Shown here: in pieces, positions 1 to 8,974 of the stretch
Layout of the letters: each line of letters starts with the position of its first letter
Position numbering within the stretch: the first letter of the stretch is position 1
From: Ligustrum vulgare
Taxonomy: Eukaryota > Streptophyta > Magnoliopsida > Lamiales > Oleaceae
NCBI GenBank assembly: GCA_963555705.1
Contig: OY743170.1
Span: 32,067,362 to 32,131,361 of the forward strand
DNA length: 64,000 nucleotides
Reading direction: 5' to 3'
Program-made: the position numbers and the translations under genes
Notes under the pieces: generated by a model
Databases searched by the model: none
What the model saw: only the letters and a program-made list of their open reading frames with translations
What the model was told of the DNA's origin: nothing

Positions 1-1436
1 ACACACACCTATCAACGAAATATTTTGTACGGATACATATCCAATACAATTTAGTCACAGTAAGCCCCATTGACCTATTCTCAGCTTGGGTACTTGACCT
101 TGCTATGACTGGTAGTTTCTTTGCCATCCAAGAAATAATACATGGACCTAAGAAGATGAAACAATGTGTTGTAGGTTTCCGATCATCGAGGCTGCCACCC
201 AATCCGAATCATAGAACCCATGAAGTGGTAGAGATCCATTTGTGTAGTGAAGACCATCTTCAATAGCACCTTTGAGATATTGAAGGACTCTTTTGGGAGC
301 TGTGAGATGGATGATAGTGGGACAACAGAGAAATTGAGAAAGTTGATTGACACTATATGCACCGTTTAAGAGAGTTGAAGTGCAATATTATAAAGCTCCC
401 ATTTATTTGTCTGTATATGAAAGGATCAGAGATGGGCTCACTAGTATGTTTAGACATTTCACTTCTCTAGAAACTTGGGGTTGACACTTACTGAAAACCA
501 AAATATCATCAACATAGATGAGAATAAATATGGTAACATTCAAGTGATTTAAGAAAAATAAAGAACTGTCCACATTTGTACTAGAGAATCCACTGTCAAG
601 TAAACTTTGAGAGAGACGCCTGAACCAAGACCTCGGAGCTTTTTTTAAGCCATAAAAGGACTTGTGTAGCCAACACACATGAGTGGGAAAATCAATATTT
701 TCAAAACCTTTTGGCTGTTACACGATAGCCAAGCAAGAAGGCATTAGAAATGTCAAGTTGTTGTATCACCCAATCATGATGAAATACCAATGCAAGAATT
801 AGTCTAATTGTGGTAGGCTTAATGACATGACTGAATGTCTCATAAAAATCAACTCCATGTTCTTGCTCAAATCCTTAGCTACTAGCCTTGCTTTGTACCT
901 CTCAATAGTGTCATCTGCTTTATGTTTGAGTTTGAAAACCCATTTTTTCCAACAATATGTTTATTAGGAGGCTGAGGACACAAGGTCCAAGTTTTTTTTG
1001 TCAATGAGATCATAAAATTCAAGATTCATGGTTGCTGTCCAATTAGAGTCCTTGGAGGCTTGTTTTTAGGTTCGAGGTTCAGAATGAAGAACTGTAGAGA
1101 AGGCTTTGAGTGGATGATTGGCGGAGTAGTATAACTTGTAGTTAGGAAACTGTTTAGGTTTAAAGGAGTTGGTTTGGGATCGAATTAATATGTTCCTAGA
1201 GAAAGGAGTGATAGCAGTTAGGTTTGTGTTTGTGGATTGGGCAGGAAGGGTTGTATCTATCTTTGTAGATGGGGCTGGGAGAGTTGATTCAACAGTTGAT
1301 AATTCATGGAATTGATTCATATTAGAGTTCTCAACATTTGCAACAGTGGGTTTAGTAAAGGAATGTAACGAAGAATTAACAGATGGAAATAAGAGATAAG
1401 GTATACCTGTTGATATAGGGGTACCATATCCAGTAA
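1..1436 (-). pseudogene. copia reverse transcriptase and linker, degenerate
   Basis: Minus-strand frames read the copia RT core: QLDISNAF near 740-790, a motif KSFYGLKKAPRSWF near 610-665, and the catalytic YVDD in IFILIYVDDILVFS near 500-540, where the two Asp residues are kept. The part at 1066-1436 is the Ser/Thr/Pro-rich linker that separates integrase and RT in copia polyproteins. Frames are broken by stops, so no functional polymerase is made. The linker is cut at 1441 by the gypsy-type insertion and resumes at 6534. Confidence 0.85.
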
Positions 1437-1647
1437 AGTGTTGATGAGATCCCAGTCGGGGAATCTCGTCGAAAACGCGGAATAACGACAATTAATACCT
1501 AGGAAAGATCTAAATCAGATTTGACTCTAAAATAACAAGAACACGAAGAAAATAACGGAAATTAAAAGATAGATTTGACGATAAAACCTTGACCCAACAA
1601 TTACGACTCAATTAATTGACGATGCGGATTGAAGAACCAAGATTGGT

Positions 1648-1723
1648 GAACGCCACAAGGGATGTCAATTCCTTGATAAGTTCGTTGGGTGAACGCCACA
1701 AAGAACAGATCTTTGATAAGTTC
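1648..1723 (-). other. Two tandem covarying stem-loops in the LTR
   Basis: Unit 1 (1648-1683): GAAC, GCCA, stem CAAGG, loop, CCTTG, ATAA, GTTC. Unit 2 (1691-1723): same frame, with inner stem CAAAGA/TCTTTG. The outer GAAC/GTTC pairs, and GCCA opposite ATAA forms a constant internal loop. The copies at 5783-5818 and 5826-5858 in the other LTR match. They lie about 100 nt downstream of the TATA-like box, so they would be in the transcript. Confidence 0.75.
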
Positions 1724-1967
1724 GAAATAAAGAGAATAACTCGACCTTTCAATTTTGGAGAATCCTCTTTCAAATATTATTAATCTCAAAATCAAACTTC
1801 TGTTTTTACAATGAATTGAAAAAGCGTATAAATAAGCAAAATAACCTATCATCTAATTTACTCAAAATAGAATTCTAATTAGACTAAAATTCTAAAATAG
1901 GAAAATAACCAAAAACTAAAAAGGAAATTAAATAATTGGAAAATCCGGAAAATCTGGCGCTGCTTGT

Positions 1968-2212
1968 TTACGGCCATGACGAACGATCTTACGGCCGTAA
2001 AGGCCTTTATGTTCAAAATTGTGCTATTAGTTACGGTCGTGACACAATTCTTACGGCCGTGAAATTCCTTCGGTTTGCATGTTACGGCCTTAAGACCGGA
2101 CATTACGGCCGTAAGACCTTTTCTGCCTGAAATTCTGTCTTTTCCTTCGATAACTTGTTACGGCAGTGAATATATGTATTACGGCCGTGAAGATCCTCTT
2201 TTACGGCCGTAA
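1968..2212. promoter_or_regulatory. U3 dyad array, nine TTACGGCCGTRA copies
   Basis: Copies start at 1968, 1989, 2031, 2051, 2082, 2103, 2158, 2179 and 2201. Neighbours within a pair are 20-22 bp apart. Most copies match TTACGGCCGTAA or TTACGGCCGTGA with 0-2 changes. The array lies upstream of the element's TATA region, so an enhancer role is inferred. Confidence 0.75.
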
Positions 2213-3635
2213 GGTATTTTCTGCCCAAATTACTTCTTTTTCTTGATTCGGCTCGATCCATCCCTCTTCTCGGCTCGACCCCAACACGGAACTTGCTCCA
2301 TTTTTCACGTAGATCACTGTCATATTGCCGATGGCTCGACTTCACCCTTCGATGCCTGGTCCGGATCACATCATACTCTCTCTCTTGAAAAGGATTCGAC
2401 CTCGAATCCATTTTTGGTCGGCTTTTCAAATTTCTCCTGCTTTCCTGGGCTCGATGATCATTTTTAAGCTTCATGCAATCCTTTAGATTCTTGGGCTGCT
2501 TATTTTGGCCAATAAATTTCTGCCCCGTCTTAAATCCATGGCTTGATTTATGTCCCTGCAAAACAGATTTCGTAGAACTGAGGAGGGATGTGTTAGAAAA
2601 TGCAAATAAACTCATTTTTTTGGTGGACTCTCTTTTCTTTTTCTTTTCACTCTCAAGCTCACCTATTTCTTAGGTCATGGCCTCAACTCTCTTGTTTTCA
2701 ATTTTCACACCCTCTCATTTTTCTGAGGTCGTGGCCTCAACGCTCTTGTTTTTCCTCTCAAATTCGCGCTTTATTTTCAATTGGTCCTCTTGGACCTCTT
2801 TAGGAGATAGCGGAGCAAGATTGATCTTTTTTCCACCCTTCACGAAAGAATATCGATTTTTAAACCCATCGTGCACTACCCTCCTATCATGTTTCCAGGG
2901 TCTCCCCAACAAAATATGGCCAACACGCATAGGTACCACGTCACAAACCTTTTTGCCCACTAAGCATCTAGTATGGAAGAGATTATCCTTTTGCTCACCA
3001 ATTTCATCCACCCTGACCCTAGTACTAAGGACACGCCGATTAACAAGTGAATCTTTAACAGCATAGGTTAGCCCTTCCTCATCACTACTACTACTAGCCC
3101 CAACATCTACTAACTTAGGCATTCCCTTAAATTCATCCTCGGAACTAATTTCACCATTATCACGCAAGATCATTAGCTTCCTATTTGGACACTGGGATGC
3201 TATATGACCCATACCCAAGCACTTAAAACATTTAATATTTCTATCCCGAGTAGTTTGAGAATCAGAAATATTTTTACCTTTCGTTGTAGGCTCCTCCTTC
3301 CCTTTCGGGTTATGTTCATCGTTGGATTCCTGCTTAGGTTGTGATGTAGGATAAGATGGTGAGTGTATTACTGCCCCCTTTCGCCTTAGCTGTCTTTCCA
3401 CCTTCATGGCCATATGCACCATATCTTCCAGCTCCACATAATGTTGCAGCTCAATGACATTGTGATGAGAACCCGGGAGGGGGTTCTCGTCGTAGCTCGC
3501 GGAATAACGCTTGGAAAGTTCCAAATTCAGGTTGGAAAGGACGATAACAATGCAACCCCGACCTCACGCCGCAAGAACCAGGGGTATATTAAATCCGAGA
3601 CCCGTTACGATGCGGAGATAAGAACCACAAAGGCG

Positions 3636-3713
3636 GAACGCCACAAGGAATTTCCAGATCCTTGATAAGTTCAATTGTTTTGAACGCCACAAGATTTGAA
3701 TCTTGATAGGTTC
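3636..3713 (-). other. Two tandem covarying stem-loops in the solo LTR
   Basis: Unit 1 (3636-3672) has inner stem CAAGGA/TCCTTG and unit 2 (3682-3713) CAAGAT/ATCTTG, in the same GAAC GCCA ... ATAA GTTC frame (ATAG in unit 2). The inner stems differ from family A but stay perfectly paired. Confidence 0.75.
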
Positions 3714-3993
3714 GTTGTTTAAAGGGAAAATCCTCACCTTTAGAAAGAGTAAAAAAACTCAATAATTTTATTCATCAAAAATATTCTATTTTTACATTGA
3801 ATGGAAAAGCATATAAATAGGCAAAATAAACCCTAGTCGCTAACTGACTCTGAATAGAATTCTAATTATACTAAAATAGCTAAAATAACTAAAATAACCA
3901 AATTTACCAAAATTGGAAAAAGAATTAAAAACCAATAAAGGAAATACAAATCAACTGAAATACTAAAATTCTCGAAAATCTGATTCGCACCGC

Positions 3994-4205
3994 TTACGGC
4001 CGTAAAAGTCGGACTTACGGCCGTAAGTCCTTCTCTGATCAAAATGTCTCAATATTAGTTACGGCCGTGAAGATTGATGTAACGGTCGTGAAATTCCATG
4101 GATTAGTTACGGCCGTGAGAACCCAAGTTACGGCCGTAAACGCTGTTCTGCCCAAATTGTGCACTGATAATGTTACGGTCGTAATTATGGAAGTTATGGC
4201 CGTAA
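3994..4205. promoter_or_regulatory. U3 dyad array of the solo LTR, eight copies in four pairs
   Basis: Copies start at 3994/4015, 4059/4080, 4107/4128 and 4173/4194; every pair is spaced 21 bp. After most pairs comes a short TTCTG motif (for example TTCTGCCC after the third). The surrounding sequence is diverged from family A while the dyads and spacing are kept. Confidence 0.75.
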
Positions 4206-5562
4206 AAGCCTTTCTGCCTTGATTTCTGATCCTTTGACGTGATTTGAATCTCGACTCGAGCCGAACATGAAAAATATTGTTGAATTGCCCGTATCTTGAT
4301 TTCTCATTTTTGACGCCTTTTCCAGATCATATCATCCCCTCTTCCTTTAAGATGATTCGTCCAGAATCATAACATTGTTCTTAGCTTCTTTTCCGGATCA
4401 CATCATCCCCTCTTCCTTTAAGATGATTCGTCCCGAATCATAACATTGTTCTTAGCTTCTTTTCCGGATCACATCACATTGGCAATATCTCTATTCAGCC
4501 CACTCAGAAACCTAGCCATCGTAGCTTCCCGATCCTCCTCCATGTTAGCCCGAATCATCGCCACCTCCATATCCTTATGATAATCTTCTACACTCCTCGA
4601 CCCCTGAGTCATACCCTGCAGCCTCTGATAAATATCTCTATAATAATGAGTCGGCACAAACCGCTTCCTCATTATGGTTTTTAATTCACCCCAACTCTCC
4701 ACCGGCTCCTCAAGGTTCCTCCTCCTACCTGTAACTAATTGATCACACCAAATATTTGCGTAGTCGGTGAATTCAATCACGGCTAATTTCACCTTCTTCT
4801 TTTCCGAAAAATTATTACAATCAAAAATCCGTTCGACCTTTGTCTCCCAATCCAAGTACGCCTCCGGATCACTCCTACCCTGGAACGATGGTAATTTCAC
4901 TTTAATTTTTCCAAGGTCATCATCAACAACATCTCTACCCCCACGATGCCTCCTAGCATCACGACGCTCCCTATCATGCCTCCGCTCATACCTATCTCCT
5001 CTATCCCTCCTTCGCATACTACCTAAAGATATACTGCCACTTTCACTACCCATGTCTTCATTATCCACACCAACCTCACGTCTATTACCTCTCCTAACCC
5101 GAGAACTATCATGAGATTGATCACGAGGTCTTTGTTCACGTTCTGCACCTCGATTGTCCATCTGTACCATAAACCTCTCAAATTGTGCCCTCATTACTGC
5201 AATATCATTGTTACCCTGTTCATTCCTTCTATTCACACACCCAAGCTGTTTTCTATCTCCAATAGAAGATGAAGATGTGGAAACCTCTCTATCAGACATT
5301 TTTAAGACACGAATAAGGAAATTCGGAATATTTGGGAATTTTCGGATTTTTTTTTTTAATCTGCCAGATAATTTGACTACGAGTGTGGCAGAAAAAACGG
5401 AACTAGATTTGGACGAAAAATTAAGAAGAAAAACACTTTTGAATTTTTGGGACTGACTCTTATGGATCAAACTGAAGAAAATTATGACTGACACGAAGAA
5501 CGCGAAGAACACGAAAAAAATCAAGAAAAATCAAGAAACGCAAGAATCTGAAATAGATCCAA

Positions 5563-5574
5563 GCTCTGATACCA
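5563..5574 (-). other. primer-binding site, tRNA-Met(i) type
   Basis: The minus strand reads TGGTATCAGAGC two bases after the LTR end at 5577, the usual primer site of plant LTR retrotransposons. Confidence 0.93.
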
Positions 5575-5782
5575 GATGATGAGATCACAGTCGGGGAATC
5601 TCGTCGAAAACGCGGAATAACGACAATTAATACATAGGAAAGATCTAAATCAGATTTGACTCTAAAATAACAAGAACACGAAGAAAATAATGGAAATTAA
5701 AAGATAGATTTGACAATAAAACCTTGACCCAACAATCACGACGCAATTAATTGACGATGCGGATTGAAAAACCAAGATTGGT

Positions 5783-5858
5783 GAACGCCACAAGGGATGT
5801 CAATTCCTTGATAAGTTCGTTGGGTGAACGCCACAAAGAACAAATCTTTGATAAGTTC
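5783..5858 (-). other. Two tandem covarying stem-loops in the family A 5' LTR
   Basis: Units at 5783-5818 (CAAGG/CCTTG) and 5826-5858 (CAAAGA/TCTTTG). They are about 100 nt downstream of the TATA-like box at 5961-5970 in the minus-strand direction, so they would lie in the 5' leader of the element RNA. Confidence 0.75.
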
Positions 5859-6101
5859 GAAATAAAGGGAATAACTCGACCTTTCAATTTTGGAGAATCC
5901 TCTCTCAAATATTATTAATCTCAAAATCAAACTTCTGTTTTTACAATGAATTGAAAAAGCGTATAAATAAGCAAAATAACCTAGCATCTAATTTACTCAA
6001 AATAGAATTCTAATTAGACTAAAATTCTAAAATAGGAAAATAACCAAAAACTAAAAAGGAAATTAAATAATTGGAAATCCGGAAAATCTGGCGCTGCTTG
6101 T

Positions 6102-6367
6102 TTACGGCCGTGACGAACGATCTTACGGCCGTAAAGGCCTTTCTGTTCAAAATTGTGCTATTAGTTACGGCCATGACACAATTCTTACGGCCGTGAAATT
6201 CCTTCGGTTTGCATGTTACGGCCGTAAGACTGGACATTACAGCCGTAAGACCTTTTCTGCCTGAAATTCTGCCTTTTCCTTCGATAACTTGTTACAGACG
6301 TGATAGTATGTGTTACGGCCGTGAATATATGTATTACGGCCGTGAAGATCCTCTTTTACGGCCGTAA
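6102..6367. promoter_or_regulatory. U3 dyad array, ten copies
   Basis: Copies start at 6102, 6123, 6165, 6185, 6216, 6237, 6292, 6313, 6334 and 6356, with intra-pair spacing of 20-22 bp. One unit more than the partner LTR. Three copies carry a substitution in the CGGCCG core or next to it. Confidence 0.75.
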
Positions 6368-6533
6368 GGTATTTTCTGCCCAAATTACTTCTTTTTCTTG
6401 ATTCGGATCGATCCATCCCTCTTCTTGGCTCGACCCCAAGACGGAACTTGCTCCGTTTTGCATGTAGATCACTGTCATATTGCCGATGGCTCGACTTCGC
6501 CCTTCGATGCCTGGTCCGAATCACATCAAGTGT

Positions 6534-6797
6534 TCTTCAAGAGCTGAGTGGAAGTACGAGTAGGCATATCTATCATGTTAAGGAAGTTCATAGTTTGTGT
6601 AGGTGAAGGAGAAGATGGACTTCGGTGCATATAGGCAGCAAGAAAGGTGTTTTTTCATAAAACACAAAATGCAGCAGATGTAATTTCTTTCAGTTGTGAT
6701 GTCAAAACTCCAATAACCTTTTAGGTTTGTAGCATATCCAAGAAAGATGCATTTTGTGCTTTGATATGCTAGTTTATGGGGAAAACAAGGTATTAAG
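6534..6797 (-). pseudogene. copia integrase C-terminal part
   Basis: Minus-strand reading gives FPHKLAYQSTKCIFLGYAT followed by a KGYWSFD motif, the copia integrase C-terminal signature (FLGY...KGYR.YD). It resumes exactly where the family A element ends and is cut at 6798 by a MITE. Confidence 0.8.
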
Positions 6798-7283
6798 TAG
6801 AGGTGGGCAAAAATCGACCGAACCCGCCCAAATCGACCCAACCCGATCGGTTTGGGTCGATTTTTCATGAAAATTGGGTTGGGTTCGGGTTTTTTTTTTT
6901 TTTTTAAATATTGTCGGGTTGGGTCGGGTTGTGGGCTGGGTGAATAACCCGACCCGACCCGACCCAACCCAACCCAAATAAAAAAATCTGTTTTTTTTTT
7001 TTTTTTTTTAATAATGAAACATGGCTTATTTAAATATTGATTGAACATATTTAAATTTTATTAGCAAGTGTTCAATTTATTATATTTTGGGTTATTGTAG
7101 TGTACATAATTGATTTGAATTAAAGATAGATTCATGAGTTTTTCTTTTTCTTTTTCAAAATTTTTACTAACTGGGCCAAAGCCCAAACCGACCAACCCGT
7201 AATTGGGTTGGGTGGGGTTGAATTTTATCAACCCGACCGTAGTGGGTTGGGCAAAAAACCGACCCAATCCACGCCCACCCCTA
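6798..7283. mobile_element. hAT-type MITE, GGGTGGGC termini
   Basis: Inverted termini TAGAGGTGGGC / GCCCACCCCTA, flanked by an 8-bp near-duplication GTATTAAG (6790-6797) and GTCTTAAG (7284-7291), 7 of 8 matching. The interior holds many ACCCGACCC-type repeats on both strands and no coding capacity. The 8-bp duplication points to hAT; the class is inferred. Confidence 0.8.
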
Positions 7284-8037
7284 GTCTTAAGAGTGGATAT
7301 CAGGCACAACAAACTTTTTTGAGGAGGAGTTAGTTAGGTTGAGTTTTGAATAGGCAATGATAAGGAGATTGATAATCGGGCAGAAGTTGGAATGCGATTT
7401 ACAAGATATGTTACAATGAGGAAGGCATCAACCTAATGTTGAGAGGGCAAAAGTTAGGATACTTAGAGCTATTCCTATGAGGTGTTTGTGTTTCCTCTTA
7501 GATATACCATCATTCTCAGATATATATGGACAAGTTAATCTAAGCAAAATGCCATTATTGTCTGGAAAAGATTGTAAGGAGAGGTATTCTCCTCTGTATC
7601 GGTTTGTAATTGTATTATTATGTTAAAGGAGAAGAGATTCTCAACCAAGCATTTGAATTTAATGAAGGATAAAGCATCATCACGCTTCTGTCTGAGAGGA
7701 AACAACCATGTAAATTGTGAGAAATCTTTAATAAAATTAACATAACAATTATAACCACTGATTGGCATTATAAGAGAGGTCTATACATTAGAATGGATAA
7801 GTTTTAAAGGGTGAGTGAACTCATGGTAGAATTGGGGAAGGAAAGTTCTTGAATTTTAACCATTTGATAAAGTTCACAAACATGCTTGAGGTTGTGAATG
7901 CTAGAAATAGAAATTAATGACTCATGGGTGAGCTTCTGAAGTATGATTCTGATAGATGTCCCTATCTCGAATACCAAGTCTGAACTTGGGTTGTAACTCC
8001 TAGAAAATCAGAGAATGATGAGGCATGTTTCATCTTA
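7284..8037 (-). pseudogene. copia integrase core, degenerate
   Basis: Minus-strand frame near 7535-7768 reads YNCYVNFIKDFSQFTWLFPL, then an FK..VEN.F motif and LQTDTEE, matching the copia integrase core (YYV.FIDDFSR..W.Y.L ... Q.D.G.EF). The second catalytic Asp lies in a LQTDTEE context. Stops and shifts break the frame. Confidence 0.8.
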
Positions 8038-8965
8038 CAGGCCACTTACACAAAATATCACTTAAGTTTGAGCAAAAATTCAAAACCTACTCAGCATACC
8101 ACTCAAGTTTAATTTAGTTACTCAAATTACCACTCAGTTAACTATGTAGGCAAAAACGTTCAAATTTAAAGATGATGACTTGATGTATAATTTGGACCCA
8201 ACTTTGTAAAATTGCAAAAAATCTCTCACCCCCACAACCACCACCCCATCTCTCCAGCCACCCTCAACCCTGCCACCATGCAAATTATTCCAGTGCGAAA
8301 CTGCACCAGAAAATGGTGCAATTTCGCACCTGTTTGGGGGGGATGATTTCTCACCCTGACCTGATGTAAACCGCATTTCCCAAAGTGAACAACACTAACA
8401 CGTAAATTGGTCCTGCAAATGAAGGATAAACCTTTGCACACATCGTTATGTCCCAATTGTAATCATCAAAAGAACAAAATTCTCTTGCTTTACTATATAT
8501 CTTTCTCCATACAGTTTGATTAAATGAGTAACCCACATTTCCCATCCTCTCGGCTATCAAACTATCCCAACCCTCTCCCATCGACTTCACATCGAACGGT
8601 GCCAGATTTGCAGCATAGCAACTGGGACACTTTTCAGGCTTCACTTTCGTTAATAACTGCAAATTACGATAAGCATTAGAATAAATGAAATGGTCAGAGA
8701 GATGGGGTGGAGGGTTGAGGGTGGTCGGAGAGATGGGGTGGTGGTTGTGGCGTGGGGTGGGGGCTTTTTTCAATTTTACAAAATTGGATCAAAATTATAC
8801 ATCAAGTCCTCGTCTTTAAATTTGGACGTTTTTGCCTACATAGTTAACTGAGTGGTAATTTGAGTAACTAACTTAAACTTGAGTGGTAAGTTGAGTAAGT
8901 TTTGAACTTTAATGGTAGGTTTGAAATTTTGCTAAAATTTAAGTGGTATTTTGCGTAATTGGCCC
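8038..8965. mobile_element. Pack-MULE (Mutator-like, non-autonomous)
   Basis: Long inverted arms (about 8038-8275 and 8700-8965) begin AGGCCACTTAC and, on the other strand, GGGCCAATTAC. They are flanked by a perfect 9-bp duplication TTCATCTTA (8029-8037 and 8966-8974), the Mutator hallmark. Between the arms is a piece of a cellular N-glycan-processing gene (8340-8650, minus). No transposase is present. Confidence 0.93.
8340..8650 (-). pseudogene. Captured GnTII (MGAT2-like) fragment inside the Pack-MULE
   Basis: The minus strand reads CPSCYAANLAPFDVK, GEGWDSLIAERMGNVGYSF, REFCSFDDYNWDITM and YPSFAGPIYVL, then in a shifted frame VVHFGKCGLHQ. These are C-terminal motifs of alpha-1,6-mannosyl-glycoprotein 2-beta-N-acetylglucosaminyltransferase, a Golgi enzyme of complex N-glycan synthesis. 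The few residues normally between the last two motifs are missing, with a frameshift. The FDDYNWD stretch is intact, but the fragment lacks the N-terminal half. It was presumably copied from a host gene elsewhere. Confidence 0.85.
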
Positions 8966-8974
8966 TTCATCTTA

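Larger units (their letters stand above)
1442..2373 (-). repeat. 3' LTR of family A element
   Basis: Direct repeat of 5577-6528, with TG...CA termini. On the minus strand it reads U3 (dyad array 1968-2212), TATA region, then stem-loops (1648-1723) and the terminal hairpin (1443-1470). It differs from its partner by scattered substitutions and by having nine instead of ten dyads. Confidence 0.92.
3463..4476 (-). mobile_element. Solo LTR of a related gypsy family (family B), in gag of family A
   Basis: Bounded by TGATGAGAAC... and ...GATCACATCA and flanked by a perfect 5-bp duplication CATTG (3458-3462 and 4477-4481). It carries family features: dyad array (3994-4205), TATA-like ATATAAATAG (3811-3820), two stem-loops (3636-3713) and the terminal hairpin (3464-3491). 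Its U3 end is odd: the LTR terminus plus the adjacent purine tract and a short pol-terminal stretch is repeated (about 4320-4476). It probably arose by LTR-LTR recombination. Confidence 0.92.
2715..5305 (-). pseudogene. gypsy gag with zinc knuckle and protease stump, split by a solo LTR
   Basis: The minus-strand frame starts at a Met at 5303-5305 (MSDREVSTSS) and runs to 4482, then resumes at 3462 and ends at 2715 once the solo LTR and one CATTG copy are disregarded; the gag text is continuous across that junction. In order: Ser-rich N-terminus; Arg-rich linker; retrotransposon gag domain (KIKVKLPSFQGRSDPEAYL, then W...F...M.RRF-type helices); zinc knuckle CFKCLGMGHIASQC (CX2CX4HX4C); then the start of the aspartic protease (FHTRCLVGKKVC) joined directly to its end (VVPMRVGHILLGRPW). 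The catalytic Asp-Gly-Gly stretch between is deleted, probably by recombination at similar VCDV/LCDV sites. Gag could have been made before the LTR insertion; protease could not. Confidence 0.9.
1442..6528 (-). mobile_element. Ty3/gypsy gag-only (TR-GAG-like) LTR element, family A
   Basis: It is flanked by a perfect 5-bp target duplication AGTGT (1437-1441 and 6529-6533) and bounded by LTRs of 932 bp (1442-2373) and 952 bp (5577-6528) with TG...CA ends. The PBS TGGTATCAGAGC (initiator tRNA-Met type) lies at 5563-5574 on the minus strand, and a purine tract abuts the other LTR near 2374-2390. The interior codes only for gag and a stump of protease; RT, RNase H and integrase are absent, so it would depend on a partner. 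The last codons before the purine tract (DSRSNPFQEREYDV-like) resemble the C-terminal tail of gypsy pol, as expected if pol was deleted internally. A solo LTR of a related family sits in gag. Confidence 0.93.
5577..6528 (-). repeat. 5' LTR of family A element
   Basis: Partner of 1442-2373. On the minus strand it contains a dyad array (6102-6367), a TATA-like box (complement of GTATAAATAA at 5961-5970), two tandem stem-loops (5783-5858) and a hairpin (5578-5605) two bases from the PBS. This copy would drive transcription of the element. Confidence 0.92.

Noticed and set aside
1968..2212. Regular TTACGGCCGTRA repeats as a CRISPR-like array
   Set aside because: Repeats are 12 bp, palindromic, unevenly grouped, with short non-unique spacers, and lie in eukaryotic LTRs.
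2103..2615. 170-residue minus-strand open frame across the family A LTR
   Set aside because: It runs from the pol tail through the purine tract into the LTR; the LTR part is only the dyad array read as protein.
5563..5574. A tRNA gene at the GCTCTGATACCA sequence
   Set aside because: Only the 3' end of tRNA-Met(i) is matched; it is a primer-binding site.
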